From Teretinema sp942493045 (lineage in GTDB: Bacteria > Spirochaetota > Spirochaetia > Treponematales > Treponemataceae): 64,000 nucleotides of DNA. A program made the translations under genes and the position numbers. The stretch is from assembly GCA_942493045.1 (NCBI GenBank), contig OW818665.1:2666001-2730000 (forward strand), written 5' to 3'. Below, piece by piece: positions 17,252 to 25,498 of this stretch; position 1 is the stretch's first letter; every line of letters starts with the position of its first letter. The notes beneath the pieces are model-generated. The model searched no databases. It had not been told where the DNA came from and was given only the letters and a program-made list of their open reading frames with translations.

Positions 17252-18043
17252 ATGAGAGTTGTCATCAAAGAAGATTACGCCAGCTGTTCGGAATGGGCAG
17301 CCAATCACATTGTAAGCCGTATCCAGCAATTCGCCCCGACCGCGGAGCGACCTTTTGTGCTGGGCCTGCCGAACGGTTCCACCCCGCTGGGCGTTTATAA
17401 AGAGCTGATTCGTCTGTTTAAGGCCGGCAAGGTTTCCTTTAAACATGTTGTGACCTTTAATATGGACGAGTATGTGGGATTGGACGCCAGCCATCCCCAA
17501 AGCTATTACCGTTTTATGATGGATAATTTTTTTTCGCATATCGATATTCCGCACAATAATATCAATTTTCTGGACGGACTGGCCTCTGATTTATATAAGG
17601 AATGCCAGAATTACGAGGACCGCATCGCCGCTTACGGCAGGATCAATCTGTTTATGGGCGGTGTCGGAGCCGACGGTCATATAGCCTTTAATGAGCCGGC
17701 TTCTTCGTTGACATCCCGCACGCGTGTGAAGACGCTCACCCAGGATACCATCATCATGAACTCCCGTTTTTTCGGCGGAGACCCGGAGCAGGTGCCTACC
17801 AAGGCCCTATCCGTGGGGGTAGGGACAATAACTGACGCCGAAGAAGTGCTGATTCTGGCCTCCGGCTACACCAAGGCCCGGGCCTTACGCCATGCCATCG
17901 AGGAAGGGATTAATCACATGTGGACTATCAGCATACTGCAGATGCATCCCCGCTCCATAATTGTATGCGATGATGACGCCACCGATGAACTAAAGGTTGG
18001 AACAGTGCGCTATTTTAAGGATATTGAGGCTAAGAATACCTGA
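17252..18043 (+). CDS. nagB: Glucosamine-6-phosphate deaminase
   Basis: NagB converts glucosamine-6-phosphate to fructose-6-phosphate and ammonia, the last step of amino-sugar catabolism. Motifs: GLPNGSTPLGVY (phosphate binding), FNMDEYVGL with the catalytic Asp, SYYRFMMDNFF, and GGVGADGHIAFNEP with the His-Glu pair. The 263 residues match E. coli NagB (266). No nagA or nag transporter gene lies in the window; the gene stands alone between its promoter and the terminator at 18058-18100. Confidence 0.97.
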   Translation: MRVVIKEDYASCSEWAANHIVSRIQQFAPTAERPFVLGLPNGSTPLGVYKELIRLFKAGKVSFKHVVTFNMDEYVGLDASHPQSYYRFMMDNFFSHIDIPHNNINFLDGLASDLYKECQNYEDRIAAYGRINLFMGGVGADGHIAFNEPASSLTSRTRVKTLTQDTIIMNSRFFGGDPEQVPTKALSVGVGTITDAEEVLILASGYTKARALRHAIEEGINHMWTISILQMHPRSIIVCDDDATDELKVGTVRYFKDIEAKNT

Positions 18044-18057
18044 CATTAATGTAGATG

Positions 18058-18100
18058 AAAAAAAAGCTGTCCGCGGAACGCCGCTAGACAGCTTTTTTTT
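18058..18100. terminator. Bidirectional rho-independent terminator
   Basis: A 14-bp stem made of eight A then GCTGTC (18058-18071) pairs with GACAGC plus eight T (18087-18100). The 15-nt loop can itself form a short GC stem. It serves convergent nagB and the chemoreceptor gene. Confidence 0.9.
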
Positions 18101-18111
18101 AGTGGTTTGTT

Positions 18112-20307
18112 TTACAGGGTAAAACGGCTGGTAATCTGGTTCAGGGAGCCGACGACTTCTTTATTGCGTTCGGTGACACCCTGGATTTCCTCAATCGTCA
18201 GCCCGATGGTTTCGCTGGAGCGGGCGATGTCCTGGGTGCTGCGCTGCACTTTCAGCGAAATATCTTCCAGGCGGGCCATTTCTTTCAGGATCATGGCCGC
18301 GCCCTGATTCATTTCCAGTGAACCGTCCCGGATCTGGACAGTAATATTCTGGATATCGTCCAGCGCTTCCAATACCTGCTGACTGCCCTGGGTTTGTTCC
18401 TTCATGGCCATGCGAATTTCCTGTATTAAGCCATTAGCTTCCTTAATCTGTTTAGCTACGTCCCCAAAAGCCTTATCCGCGGTATCGGAGGCATGCACTA
18501 TGGTCCCGATGGTATCGACAACTTTGCGCAGTTCCATTTCCACGGCCTTGGACTGCTCGGAGGCGTTCTCGGCCAGTTTGCGGATTTCGTCGGATACAAC
18601 GGAGAAACCCTTGCCGGCTTCTCCGGCATGGGCGGCTTCTATGGCCGCGTTCATGGCCAGCAGATTGGTCTGACTAGCGATGGAATTGATGATTTCGTTG
18701 GTTTCCAGCAGGTGCTCGGACTGGTTGGAAACATCTTTTACCAGTTCGATGACGTTTTGCATGCTGTCCCGGCCGTTATTGGAGGCGGTAAGCAGGAACT
18801 CAAAGCCGCCACCGGCGCGCTCCAGGTTGCCGGAAATTGAATTGATGTTGGAAACCATCTGCTGGATGGCCGCCGAGGATTCGGTGACGCTGGCTGACTG
18901 GCCTTCAATCTGCTCGGAGAGGCTTTCAATATTTTTGGCGATCTGATGAATGGTTGAAGAGGTTTCGGTAACGCTGGCGCTCTGTTCCTCGGTCTGGAAA
19001 TTGAGGTCGGTGACGTTTCCGGAAATCTGACCGATATCGGTACGGATGATTCCGGCCCGCTGGTGCAGGTCGGTTGAAATTTCATCCATGGAGATGGACT
19101 GTTTTTTGATCTGTCCGATCATGCCGTGCATGGTACCGATAAACTGGTTAAAATAATGCCCGACGTCGGTAATTTCATCCTTACCGCCCAGTTTGAGCCG
19201 GAAGGTGAGATCCCCACTGCCGTGGGCGATATCCTTGAGGGTAGCGGCGGTACGGGCCAGCGGTTTGGCGATGCTGCTGCCGATCATCAGGGAGATAATC
19301 AATACGACGACCAGCGTGATTATCGAAATGACTATCAGCGAGGTGCGCATGTCGTAAATGGCCGAGAACAGCTGACGCTCGGGAACCGCGGCGTATAAGG
19401 TGTAATTGGTACCCAAAATCGGGGCCGCGGCCAGGTAATATTCAATATTCTTACCGCTAATGGCGGACTTCAGCGTGGTGTAGCCGGCTTCTCCGGCGGC
19501 GGCCAGATTTTGCATGGCGGCGGTTAATTCGGCGTTCAGGTCCGCGAGGGAGAATTCCTTGGCTTCCAGGAGCATGCGCTCGGTATAGATTTGTTGGGTT
19601 TTATCAAAGGCGATGCTGGAAACTACCGCGCCGGTATCGGCGGTGATGAACAGCAGGGCGTCATCTCCGAAGAACTCCCGTAAATTGGAGGTGTTTTCCA
19701 AAATACGGGCCGAAACCGCCTCCGCGGCGATGGTACTGGCCAATAAGCCCACCATCCGGTTATTTTCGTCCAGCAGATTGGTGGTGGCCAGAATTTGTTT
19801 TTTGCCGGTGGACCGGGAGAGGTTCGGGTTGGATAGGATTTTCATTTTAACGGCGGAGCTGTTCTGGACTATCACACGCTGGAAATAGTCGCGGTCGGTC
19901 AGCAGGGTGGGAGCGGCGTCCGCTTTGCTGTTGTCGGCGGTGGCCAGACCGCCGCGGGCCGGGTTTCCGGCCAGGTCGGAGCGGTAATAGCTGCCGTCGC
20001 GCCGGGTCAGTACGAAGGCGGTTATGGCCGGGTCCGCGACAGCTATTTCGTGTAAAACCGGTTTAGCTGAATTCCAATTAAAATTATAGACATCGGGGTG
20101 ACGGCTCAGGGCATCGGCATAATCCAGCGGTGTGCTGAAAAAAGAGCCGATTTTTCCGCCGACGGTCAGAGCATATTCGGTGAGAAAGCCTATCGCTGTT
20201 TTTTCAACGGTGCGGCTGGTACTGGCCAAAAGAAATACCATGCTGAAAACAAATGGTAAAAGGGAAAGAAGAACAAAGAAAAGACCTAGTCTCTGTTTTA
20301 AACGCAT
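18112..20307 (-). CDS. Methyl-accepting chemotaxis protein (cache, HAMP, signalling domain)
   Basis: A 731-residue chemoreceptor. TM1 spans about residues 7-29. A periplasmic double-cache-like sensor (about 30-320) includes AFVLTRRDGSYYRSD. TM2 (about 322-345, VISIITLVVVLIISLMIG) leads to a HAMP segment (about 346-400). The cytoplasmic coiled coil holds the hairpin tip NLLAMNAAIEAAHAGEAGKG. The ligand is unknown. GAGGTG precedes the ATG. It is the last gene of the leftward operon with two CorC-like proteins and an RCK protein, 34 bp after the RCK gene stop, which suggests that it may sense an ion-related signal (inference). Confidence 0.93.
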   Translation of the reverse strand: MRLKQRLGLFFVLLSLLPFVFSMVFLLASTSRTVEKTAIGFLTEYALTVGGKIGSFFSTPLDYADALSRHPDVYNFNWNSAKPVLHEIAVADPAITAFVLTRRDGSYYRSDLAGNPARGGLATADNSKADAAPTLLTDRDYFQRVIVQNSSAVKMKILSNPNLSRSTGKKQILATTNLLDENNRMVGLLASTIAAEAVSARILENTSNLREFFGDDALLFITADTGAVVSSIAFDKTQQIYTERMLLEAKEFSLADLNAELTAAMQNLAAAGEAGYTTLKSAISGKNIEYYLAAAPILGTNYTLYAAVPERQLFSAIYDMRTSLIVISIITLVVVLIISLMIGSSIAKPLARTAATLKDIAHGSGDLTFRLKLGGKDEITDVGHYFNQFIGTMHGMIGQIKKQSISMDEISTDLHQRAGIIRTDIGQISGNVTDLNFQTEEQSASVTETSSTIHQIAKNIESLSEQIEGQSASVTESSAAIQQMVSNINSISGNLERAGGGFEFLLTASNNGRDSMQNVIELVKDVSNQSEHLLETNEIINSIASQTNLLAMNAAIEAAHAGEAGKGFSVVSDEIRKLAENASEQSKAVEMELRKVVDTIGTIVHASDTADKAFGDVAKQIKEANGLIQEIRMAMKEQTQGSQQVLEALDDIQNITVQIRDGSLEMNQGAAMILKEMARLEDISLKVQRSTQDIARSSETIGLTIEEIQGVTERNKEVVGSLNQITSRFTL

Positions 20308-20341
20308 AATTCACCTCGTTGTGCAGTCATAACGCCTGGTT

Positions 20342-21853
20342 TCAGCCTTCGTCGGATAATACCGCGATGCGATCAAAATGATAGAATCGCTGAAGGTGAT
20401 TCCGGCTTGGATTTAAATAAATTCCATGACCGGGTATCTGTTCATGAATATCGGAATATAAAACAAAACCAATAGCGGTTTCGTTCCGACGGCGCGCAGC
20501 TTCGATTATAGTGTAGAAATCGACATCGGTGTCGAGTTTGAGGTAGTTTTCGACCGGTTTAAGGTAAATTTCAGCTCCGTGAGGATTGGTTATCTCGCTG
20601 ATTACCGGTCCGAAATCCGGATGGGCGGTCATCTGCGCGGCGATGTGCAGAACCAGGTCGTTGCTGACAATGTCGTGTTCATGAAGTGAACGGTCTGTGC
20701 TGTCCACAGAATCCAGGCTGTCCAACTGAATTGTAAGATTGTTACGCAGACCGTAAAGCCCCATCCTCCGGCGCAGGGCGTTAACCAGGGTCATGGTTCG
20801 ACGGTCGCCGTCGGTTTCATTGCGGAAAACGATAATGTTTTCGAACATCTCAAGCTGCAGACTGTCCAGGAATTCCTGTGAATACAGGGCCGCAAGCGTG
20901 TGACTGACGCGCAGGTTATCCGTGGACAGCGATTCAGGCGCGGGCGATGGCTGACGGTCGCTGACAACCAGGGCAGTCGACCCGGCGGAGACATATTTAG
21001 AGAGTTCATTAAGCGTAGCGGCGGTCTTGCGGTTCCAACCCAGTATTAAATATGATTCACCGTCCTTCCCGCTCAGCCGTTCTTCGGAGAGCGCTTCCTG
21101 TCGGGGCGCGGGGAGCGGCGGTGTGGAGTGGCGGATGCTAGCGGTGTCTGGACCGATAATAATAATCCGGTCGGTTTCTCCAATTACGCTGTTCATCGGG
21201 GGATTGAGCCGGGTTTGGGCGTTTCCGGCCAGGCCGATGACGGTGGCGTTTTCAAAAAGCCTCAGGCTTTTACTGAAGGTTTTTCCGGTTAATTCTCCGG
21301 CCGGGATAAAATGAATGTCGTTTTCCCGGAAGGACAGCAATTCTCGGTACAGGTGAATCAGTTTGGGCTGCCGGGCTACCTGGGCCAGAATGCGCGGAAT
21401 GATGGCCTGGATACAGATTATGTCAGTTTCGGTTCCGCCGGCTGAAAGTATTTCGGTGGTCAGGTGATCGCGGTACAGCAGTATCAGGATGCGCCGGAAG
21501 GGTTTTTCGGGCTGTATGGAGCGGACCGCGAGTAAAATGTCCAGGGCTGCCTGTTCTCCTTCCGGTACTCCGTAGGTGTTGATCAGGATGGTGCCGGCTG
21601 AAGCCGCTCCGGCGGAGCGCAGCTCCGCCGCGTTCCGGCAGTCTCCGCGCAGCACCCGCAAGCCTGATAGTTTTGGATAGTCAGCCTTGAAAGAGGCGGG
21701 CAGCTCATTCGAAAGGAGTGTCAACGCCCGCTGCTGGATTGCCGGTAACGAGTTTAATTCCCGCATGATCAGCGGCAGGGTCTCGGACCAACCCAGAATC
21801 AGCACCGGGGCGTTGTCCTGTTCATCGTATTTATGCTTGCTTACGTGCGGCAT
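20342..21853 (-). CDS. CASTOR/POLLUX-type RCK protein lacking the membrane pore
   Basis: A 503-residue soluble protein with two nucleotide-binding-like repeats. The first begins VLILGWSETLPLIMREL (residue about 17) and continues with RVLRGDCRNAAELRSAG. The second begins YLILGWNRKTAATLNEL (about 268). ENIIVFRNE and the C-terminal region also fit CASTOR/POLLUX ion-channel regulators, which are distantly related to RCK/TrkA-N domains. Those channels normally have N-terminal transmembrane helices. Here the ATG follows a GGGAGG site directly and no hydrophobic helix exists. The cation channel or transporter it would gate must be elsewhere; the adjacent CorC-like membrane proteins are candidates (inference). 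Confidence 0.75.
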   Translation of the reverse strand: MPHVSKHKYDEQDNAPVLILGWSETLPLIMRELNSLPAIQQRALTLLSNELPASFKADYPKLSGLRVLRGDCRNAAELRSAGAASAGTILINTYGVPEGEQAALDILLAVRSIQPEKPFRRILILLYRDHLTTEILSAGGTETDIICIQAIIPRILAQVARQPKLIHLYRELLSFRENDIHFIPAGELTGKTFSKSLRLFENATVIGLAGNAQTRLNPPMNSVIGETDRIIIIGPDTASIRHSTPPLPAPRQEALSEERLSGKDGESYLILGWNRKTAATLNELSKYVSAGSTALVVSDRQPSPAPESLSTDNLRVSHTLAALYSQEFLDSLQLEMFENIIVFRNETDGDRRTMTLVNALRRRMGLYGLRNNLTIQLDSLDSVDSTDRSLHEHDIVSNDLVLHIAAQMTAHPDFGPVISEITNPHGAEIYLKPVENYLKLDTDVDFYTIIEAARRRNETAIGFVLYSDIHEQIPGHGIYLNPSRNHLQRFYHFDRIAVLSDEG

Positions 21854-21871
21854 ACGGCCTCCCTGATCTTT

Positions 21872-23131
21872 TCAAACGGAAATTTGGACATCTATCGTTA
21901 AAATTTTCCGGCGCTTAACTTCCAGAATCCTGAAGGAAAAGGGTTTAATGTCGACAGTCAAACCCGGGGCGGGAAGCTTCCCGCAAACTTCCATTATAAG
22001 GCCGCCGACGGTTTCGTAATAGTCGGAATGGAGGCCGGCTTTCAGTAATTCGTTGAAATCGGACAGTTTAAGAGAGCCGGGAACCTGAATGCGGTTACGG
22101 TGTATAAAGCGCACAGAATCCAGGGGCGAGACTTCCGCTGTGTCATACTCGTCGTGAATTCCGCCGAATACCGCGGCCACGGCGTCGTCCATGGTGACCA
22201 GCCCGTCCGTCCCGCCGTGTTCATCAATTACAATGGCCATGCTCAGCTCCTGCGCTTCCAGGGTTTGCAGCAGCTTAAAGGCGGTCTGGCTTTCTGGAAC
22301 AAAGCATACCGGACGGAGAATCGACTCCAGAGTGAAATTGGCGCCGGTTTCCCGGCAAAACAGGATGTCCTTGTAATGAATCATCCCGATCATCACATCC
22401 ATGCTCTGTTCAAAGACGGGCATCCGGGAATACTGATGCGTCCGGAAGGCGGTGAGTACTTCCTCAAAACCGGCTGTTGAGCTGATGGCGCAAATTTCGG
22501 TCCGGGGGGTCATAATTTCACGGATGCGCAAGTCGGTAAAATCAAAGGCCCGGCTGAGCAGGTCGTGTTCGCTCTCTTCGAGGATGCCTTCGGAGCGGCC
22601 TACCCGGATCATGGTTTTCAGCTCGTCCTCGGTTATGGCGCCCTGTTTTGCCGGCAGGATTTTTTCGATCAGGAAATCCAGCATCCGCACAAAAAAAGTC
22701 AGCAGTCGAGTGGCGGGGTAGAGCAGCGTGAGTACCATTGAAATCAGAGGCGTAAAAAACAGAGCGGTGCGTAGTGGATGTCCGAGCGCCAGACTTTTCG
22801 GGGTAATCTCGGAAAAAATGAGAATGACGATGGTCATAAAAATTGTCGCGAGGCCTGTGCCGGCCTGACCGAAAGCCGTAATAGCCACTACTGTCGCCAG
22901 GCTGGAAGCCCAGATATTTACCAGATTGTTGCCCACCAAAAGTGTGGTGAGCAGTCTTTTGGGGTCCGCTAAAACAGCCAGCAGGCGCCGGCTTTTCCGG
23001 TCGCGGTTGCGCTTCAGGGTGCGCAGCCTGGTGCCGGTAACCGAGGAACAGGCCGATTCCGCGGCCGAAAAAAAAGCGGAGGCCATCAGCAACAGCAACA
23101 GCGTAATCAGGGGCAGTATCAGATTAAGCAT
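21872..23131 (-). CDS. CorC/HlyC-family (CNNM-like) membrane protein, copy 2
   Basis: A 419-residue protein with an N-terminal DUF21/CNNM transmembrane domain (about 1-180; VGNNLVNIWASSLATV and FSEITPKSLALGHP). A CBS pair follows (about 200-325; EIMTPRTEICAI and IVIDEHGGTDGLVTMDD), then a CorC_HlyC domain. The family moves or regulates Mg2+ or other cations. Its ATG overlaps the end of the upstream paralogue by 8 nt, so the two are made together and may form a heterodimer. Gene order then continues to the RCK protein with an 18-bp gap. Confidence 0.9.
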   Translation of the reverse strand: MLNLILPLITLLLLLMASAFFSAAESACSSVTGTRLRTLKRNRDRKSRRLLAVLADPKRLLTTLLVGNNLVNIWASSLATVVAITAFGQAGTGLATIFMTIVILIFSEITPKSLALGHPLRTALFFTPLISMVLTLLYPATRLLTFFVRMLDFLIEKILPAKQGAITEDELKTMIRVGRSEGILEESEHDLLSRAFDFTDLRIREIMTPRTEICAISSTAGFEEVLTAFRTHQYSRMPVFEQSMDVMIGMIHYKDILFCRETGANFTLESILRPVCFVPESQTAFKLLQTLEAQELSMAIVIDEHGGTDGLVTMDDAVAAVFGGIHDEYDTAEVSPLDSVRFIHRNRIQVPGSLKLSDFNELLKAGLHSDYYETVGGLIMEVCGKLPAPGLTVDIKPFSFRILEVKRRKILTIDVQISV

Positions 23132-24401
23132 GACCGTGCCCCCGATGATCGTCCATTTGTAGTGTTTCGATGCGGCGGGCCTTGATGGCGGTCACGGTAA
23201 ATTCCACTCCCTGTATCAGAACTGTTTCTCCGGCTTCCGGGATGCTTCCGGTCAGTTCCATAAAAAGGCCGGCAATTGTTTCATGGTATTTGGAGGCAAG
23301 AGTCAGATTGAACCGTTCGTTGACGTCGCCGATGCGTTCGGCACCGGAAAGAATAACCGGCCCGCTGACGGTTTTAACCCGGTCGGCCTCCGGGGTATCA
23401 AATTCATCGCGGATACCGCCGAAGAGCTCAATGACTAAATCTTCGGTCGTCACTATGCCGGCGGTGCCGCCGTATTCATCCAGCACTACGGCCAGATTGC
23501 GGTTGCCCTCGCGCAGTTGTTTCTGGATCGCGGATATTTTCTGGGATTCAAACACAAACAGCGGCGGCCGCATCAGTGACCGGACGGAAAAGGAAGGGTT
23601 GGCGATGTCCGCGAATAAAAAGTCCTTAATGTACAGCACACCGAGGATCTCATCGACATTGTCCTGATAGACCGGGAACCGTGACAGACTGGAGTTGTGG
23701 GAGATTTCCAGTATTTCCCTGGCGGTGGCTGTCAGCGGAATCGCGATCATATCGGTACGGGGCGTCATGATATCGCGGGCGTTTAGATCGGTATACTTGA
23801 GGATTTTGTGCATCAGCGCGCCGCCGGTATCCTCAAGGGTGCCGGATTCCGTTCCGGCGTCGATCAGGGTGCGGATATCGTCTTCGCTGACCGCGCTCTT
23901 CCGCCCGGCCGGTTTCGAGCCTGAAAGCCGCCGCAGCAACCGGGTGAAAGAATTCAGCAGAAAAACCGCCGGAGCGGTTAGGTAAAAAAAAGCCAGCAGC
24001 GGCATTGAGAAGCCCATCGCGAAAAATTCGGGACGGGTCAGCGCGGTGGTTTTTGGTAAAATTTCACCGAAGATCAGGATTATGACGGTGGTCAGCACGG
24101 TGGCCAGGCCTACGCCCCCGGCTCCGAAAGTTTCAAAAATCAGGGTGGTGACAATTGCGGAGGCTGAGATATTGACGATGTTATTACCGATCAGGATCGA
24201 GGTTATTAAACTTTCCCGATGCGCGAGCAGCCACTCCACCCGGGCGGCGGCACGCACTTTCTTTTCGCGGAGGTACCTGATGCGCAGATTGCTGAGGGAC
24301 AGGAAGGCCGTCTCGGACGCTGAGAAGAACATGGAGCAAAGCAGCAGGATCGTGAGTATCAGCGGATAATTATGTGCGGCGGGTGCGGGATTAACAGCCA
24401 T
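23124..24401 (-). CDS. CorC/HlyC-family (CNNM-like) membrane protein, copy 1
   Basis: A 425-residue paralogue of the downstream gene. DUF21/CNNM domain with MFFSASETAFLSLS and IGNNIVNISASAIVTT, then FGEILPKTTAL. The CBS pair carries DIMTPRTDMIAIPL and VVLDEYGGTAGIVTTED; a CorC_HlyC domain ends the chain. The C-terminus is His-rich (DDHRGHGHA), which may bind metal. It heads a four-gene operon. A TTGACG-17-TATCTT promoter ends 13 nt before the ATG, and the short leader contains no Shine-Dalgarno. Confidence 0.9.
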   Translation of the reverse strand: MAVNPAPAAHNYPLILTILLLCSMFFSASETAFLSLSNLRIRYLREKKVRAAARVEWLLAHRESLITSILIGNNIVNISASAIVTTLIFETFGAGGVGLATVLTTVIILIFGEILPKTTALTRPEFFAMGFSMPLLAFFYLTAPAVFLLNSFTRLLRRLSGSKPAGRKSAVSEDDIRTLIDAGTESGTLEDTGGALMHKILKYTDLNARDIMTPRTDMIAIPLTATAREILEISHNSSLSRFPVYQDNVDEILGVLYIKDFLFADIANPSFSVRSLMRPPLFVFESQKISAIQKQLREGNRNLAVVLDEYGGTAGIVTTEDLVIELFGGIRDEFDTPEADRVKTVSGPVILSGAERIGDVNERFNLTLASKYHETIAGLFMELTGSIPEAGETVLIQGVEFTVTAIKARRIETLQMDDHRGHGHA

Positions 24402-24414
24402 AAAGGATAGATGA

Positions 24415-24443
24415 AAGATAGCCTATCCGGACCATACCGTCAA
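24415..24443 (-). promoter_or_regulatory. Promoter of the CorC-RCK-MCP operon
   Basis: On the minus strand TTGACG (24443-24438), a 17-nt spacer and TATCTT (24420-24415) precede the ATG at 24401 by 13 nt. An 11-bp palindrome GATAGGCTATC (24427-24417) overlaps the -10 and may be an operator. Confidence 0.6.
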
Positions 24444-24460
24444 GAAAGTGATATTGCCGC

Positions 24461-24499
24461 AAAAAAAAGCTTTCCGGCGGTTGAAGGCCGGAAAGCTTT
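24461..24499 (-). terminator. Rho-independent terminator after the thioredoxin-fold lipoprotein gene
   Basis: A 13-bp stem (24466-24478 with 24487-24499) closes an 8-nt loop. Reading leftward it ends in a run of eight T (24468-24461), so it stops transcripts of purL and the lipoprotein gene. Confidence 0.9.
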
Positions 24500-24527
24500 G
24501 TCTCTGTTTCTGTCTGGCGAGCGGAAA

Positions 24528-25493
24528 CTATTGGGCCGGATTCGGGTTGGACTTGATCTGTTCGATGGTGGCCTGAATCTGCATGGCGCCGGGATTAGCG
24601 GGATCGGCGGCAATGGCGGTTTCCAGCCATTCAATGATCTGCTCGTTCTTGACGGTACCGGACATGGCATAAAGATAGGAGGTCATGTACCAGGCTTCCT
24701 GGGTTTGGGCGGCGTCAAGGATACCGGTGTCGATCAGTTTCTTGAAAGATTCGGCGGCTTCGGTGAGGTTGCCGGCCTGATAGGCGGTAACGGCGTCCAG
24801 ATAGGCAGTCTGCAGGCTGTACTTGCCAAGCAGTCCGGCTTCATTGGCGGCGTCCAGGGTTGGTACTTCTTTGATGAGATCGGCGTATTTATCGCGCTGG
24901 TAGGGGGAAAGCAGTTCTACAAAGGCGTCGATGTTTTTGGCTTTTTCCACGCCGGAAGACTTATCAATGGCTTTCTTGAGGTTGACCAGTTTGGTGCGGC
25001 TTTCCTTAAAGCTGGCCAGGTAGTTCAGGAAGCTCTTGATGTCGGTGGTGGCGGCTGGTGTTTCTTTTCCTTCGGGTTCGACGGCGGGAACGGCTTCAGC
25101 TGGCGGGGTACCGGAGGCATACAGGTCGCCGGTGCTGGTCTGTAGCACGAAATAGGGCATGGTTTGAACGCCGTAGGAGGCAATTACTTCATATACCTTG
25201 TCCTGGGCTTCGGGAGTGGTCTTGGTGGAGTCCTGGATCACGTCAATGTTGCACAGCACATATTTGGAGGACGCTTTCGGGAAGAAATCCTCGGTGAATA
25301 CGGCGGCGGCTAATTCCTGGCTGGGAATATCCCAGTCGGAACCGGTAAATACTACCAGCAGATCCTTGCCGTTCTTCTCGGAAAGGGCTTTGGCTTCTTC
25401 AAAGTCGGTAATCCAGGCGGTCTGGGCTTTTCCGCATCCGGCCAAAACAAGGGCCAGGGCGGCTAAGGCGATAAGTACATGCTTTTTCATGGA
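24528..25493 (-). CDS. Thioredoxin-fold lipoprotein without CxxC, with helical repeats
   Basis: Starting at the ATG at 25493 gives 321 residues with a lipoprotein signal (MKKHVLIALAALALVLAGC, lipid-modified Cys19). The next 110 residues match the thioredoxin_7/DUF255-like fold (DLLVVFTGSDWDIPSQELAAAVF, then CNIDVIQDS). The usual GSDWCxxC active site reads GSDWDIPS, so both redox cysteines are missing. The C-terminal part is helical and TPR-like (ETAIAADPANPGAM). It should be a periplasm-facing anchored protein with a binding rather than redox role. Its AGGAG site overlaps the purL stop codon, 5 bp upstream, so it is coupled to purL. The longer frame from 25541 would ruin the signal peptide. 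Confidence 0.8.
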   Translation of the reverse strand, partial: SMKKHVLIALAALALVLAGCGKAQTAWITDFEEAKALSEKNGKDLLVVFTGSDWDIPSQELAAAVFTEDFFPKASSKYVLCNIDVIQDSTKTTPEAQDKVYEVIASYGVQTMPYFVLQTSTGDLYASGTPPAEAVPAVEPEGKETPAATTDIKSFLNYLASFKESRTKLVNLKKAIDKSSGVEKAKNIDAFVELLSPYQRDKYADLIKEVPTLDAANEAGLLGKYSLQTAYLDAVTAYQAGNLTEAAESFKKLIDTGILDAAQTQEAWYMTSYLYAMSGTVKNEQIIEWLETAIAADPANPGAMQIQATIEQIKSNPNPAQ

Positions 25494-25498
25494 GTCTC

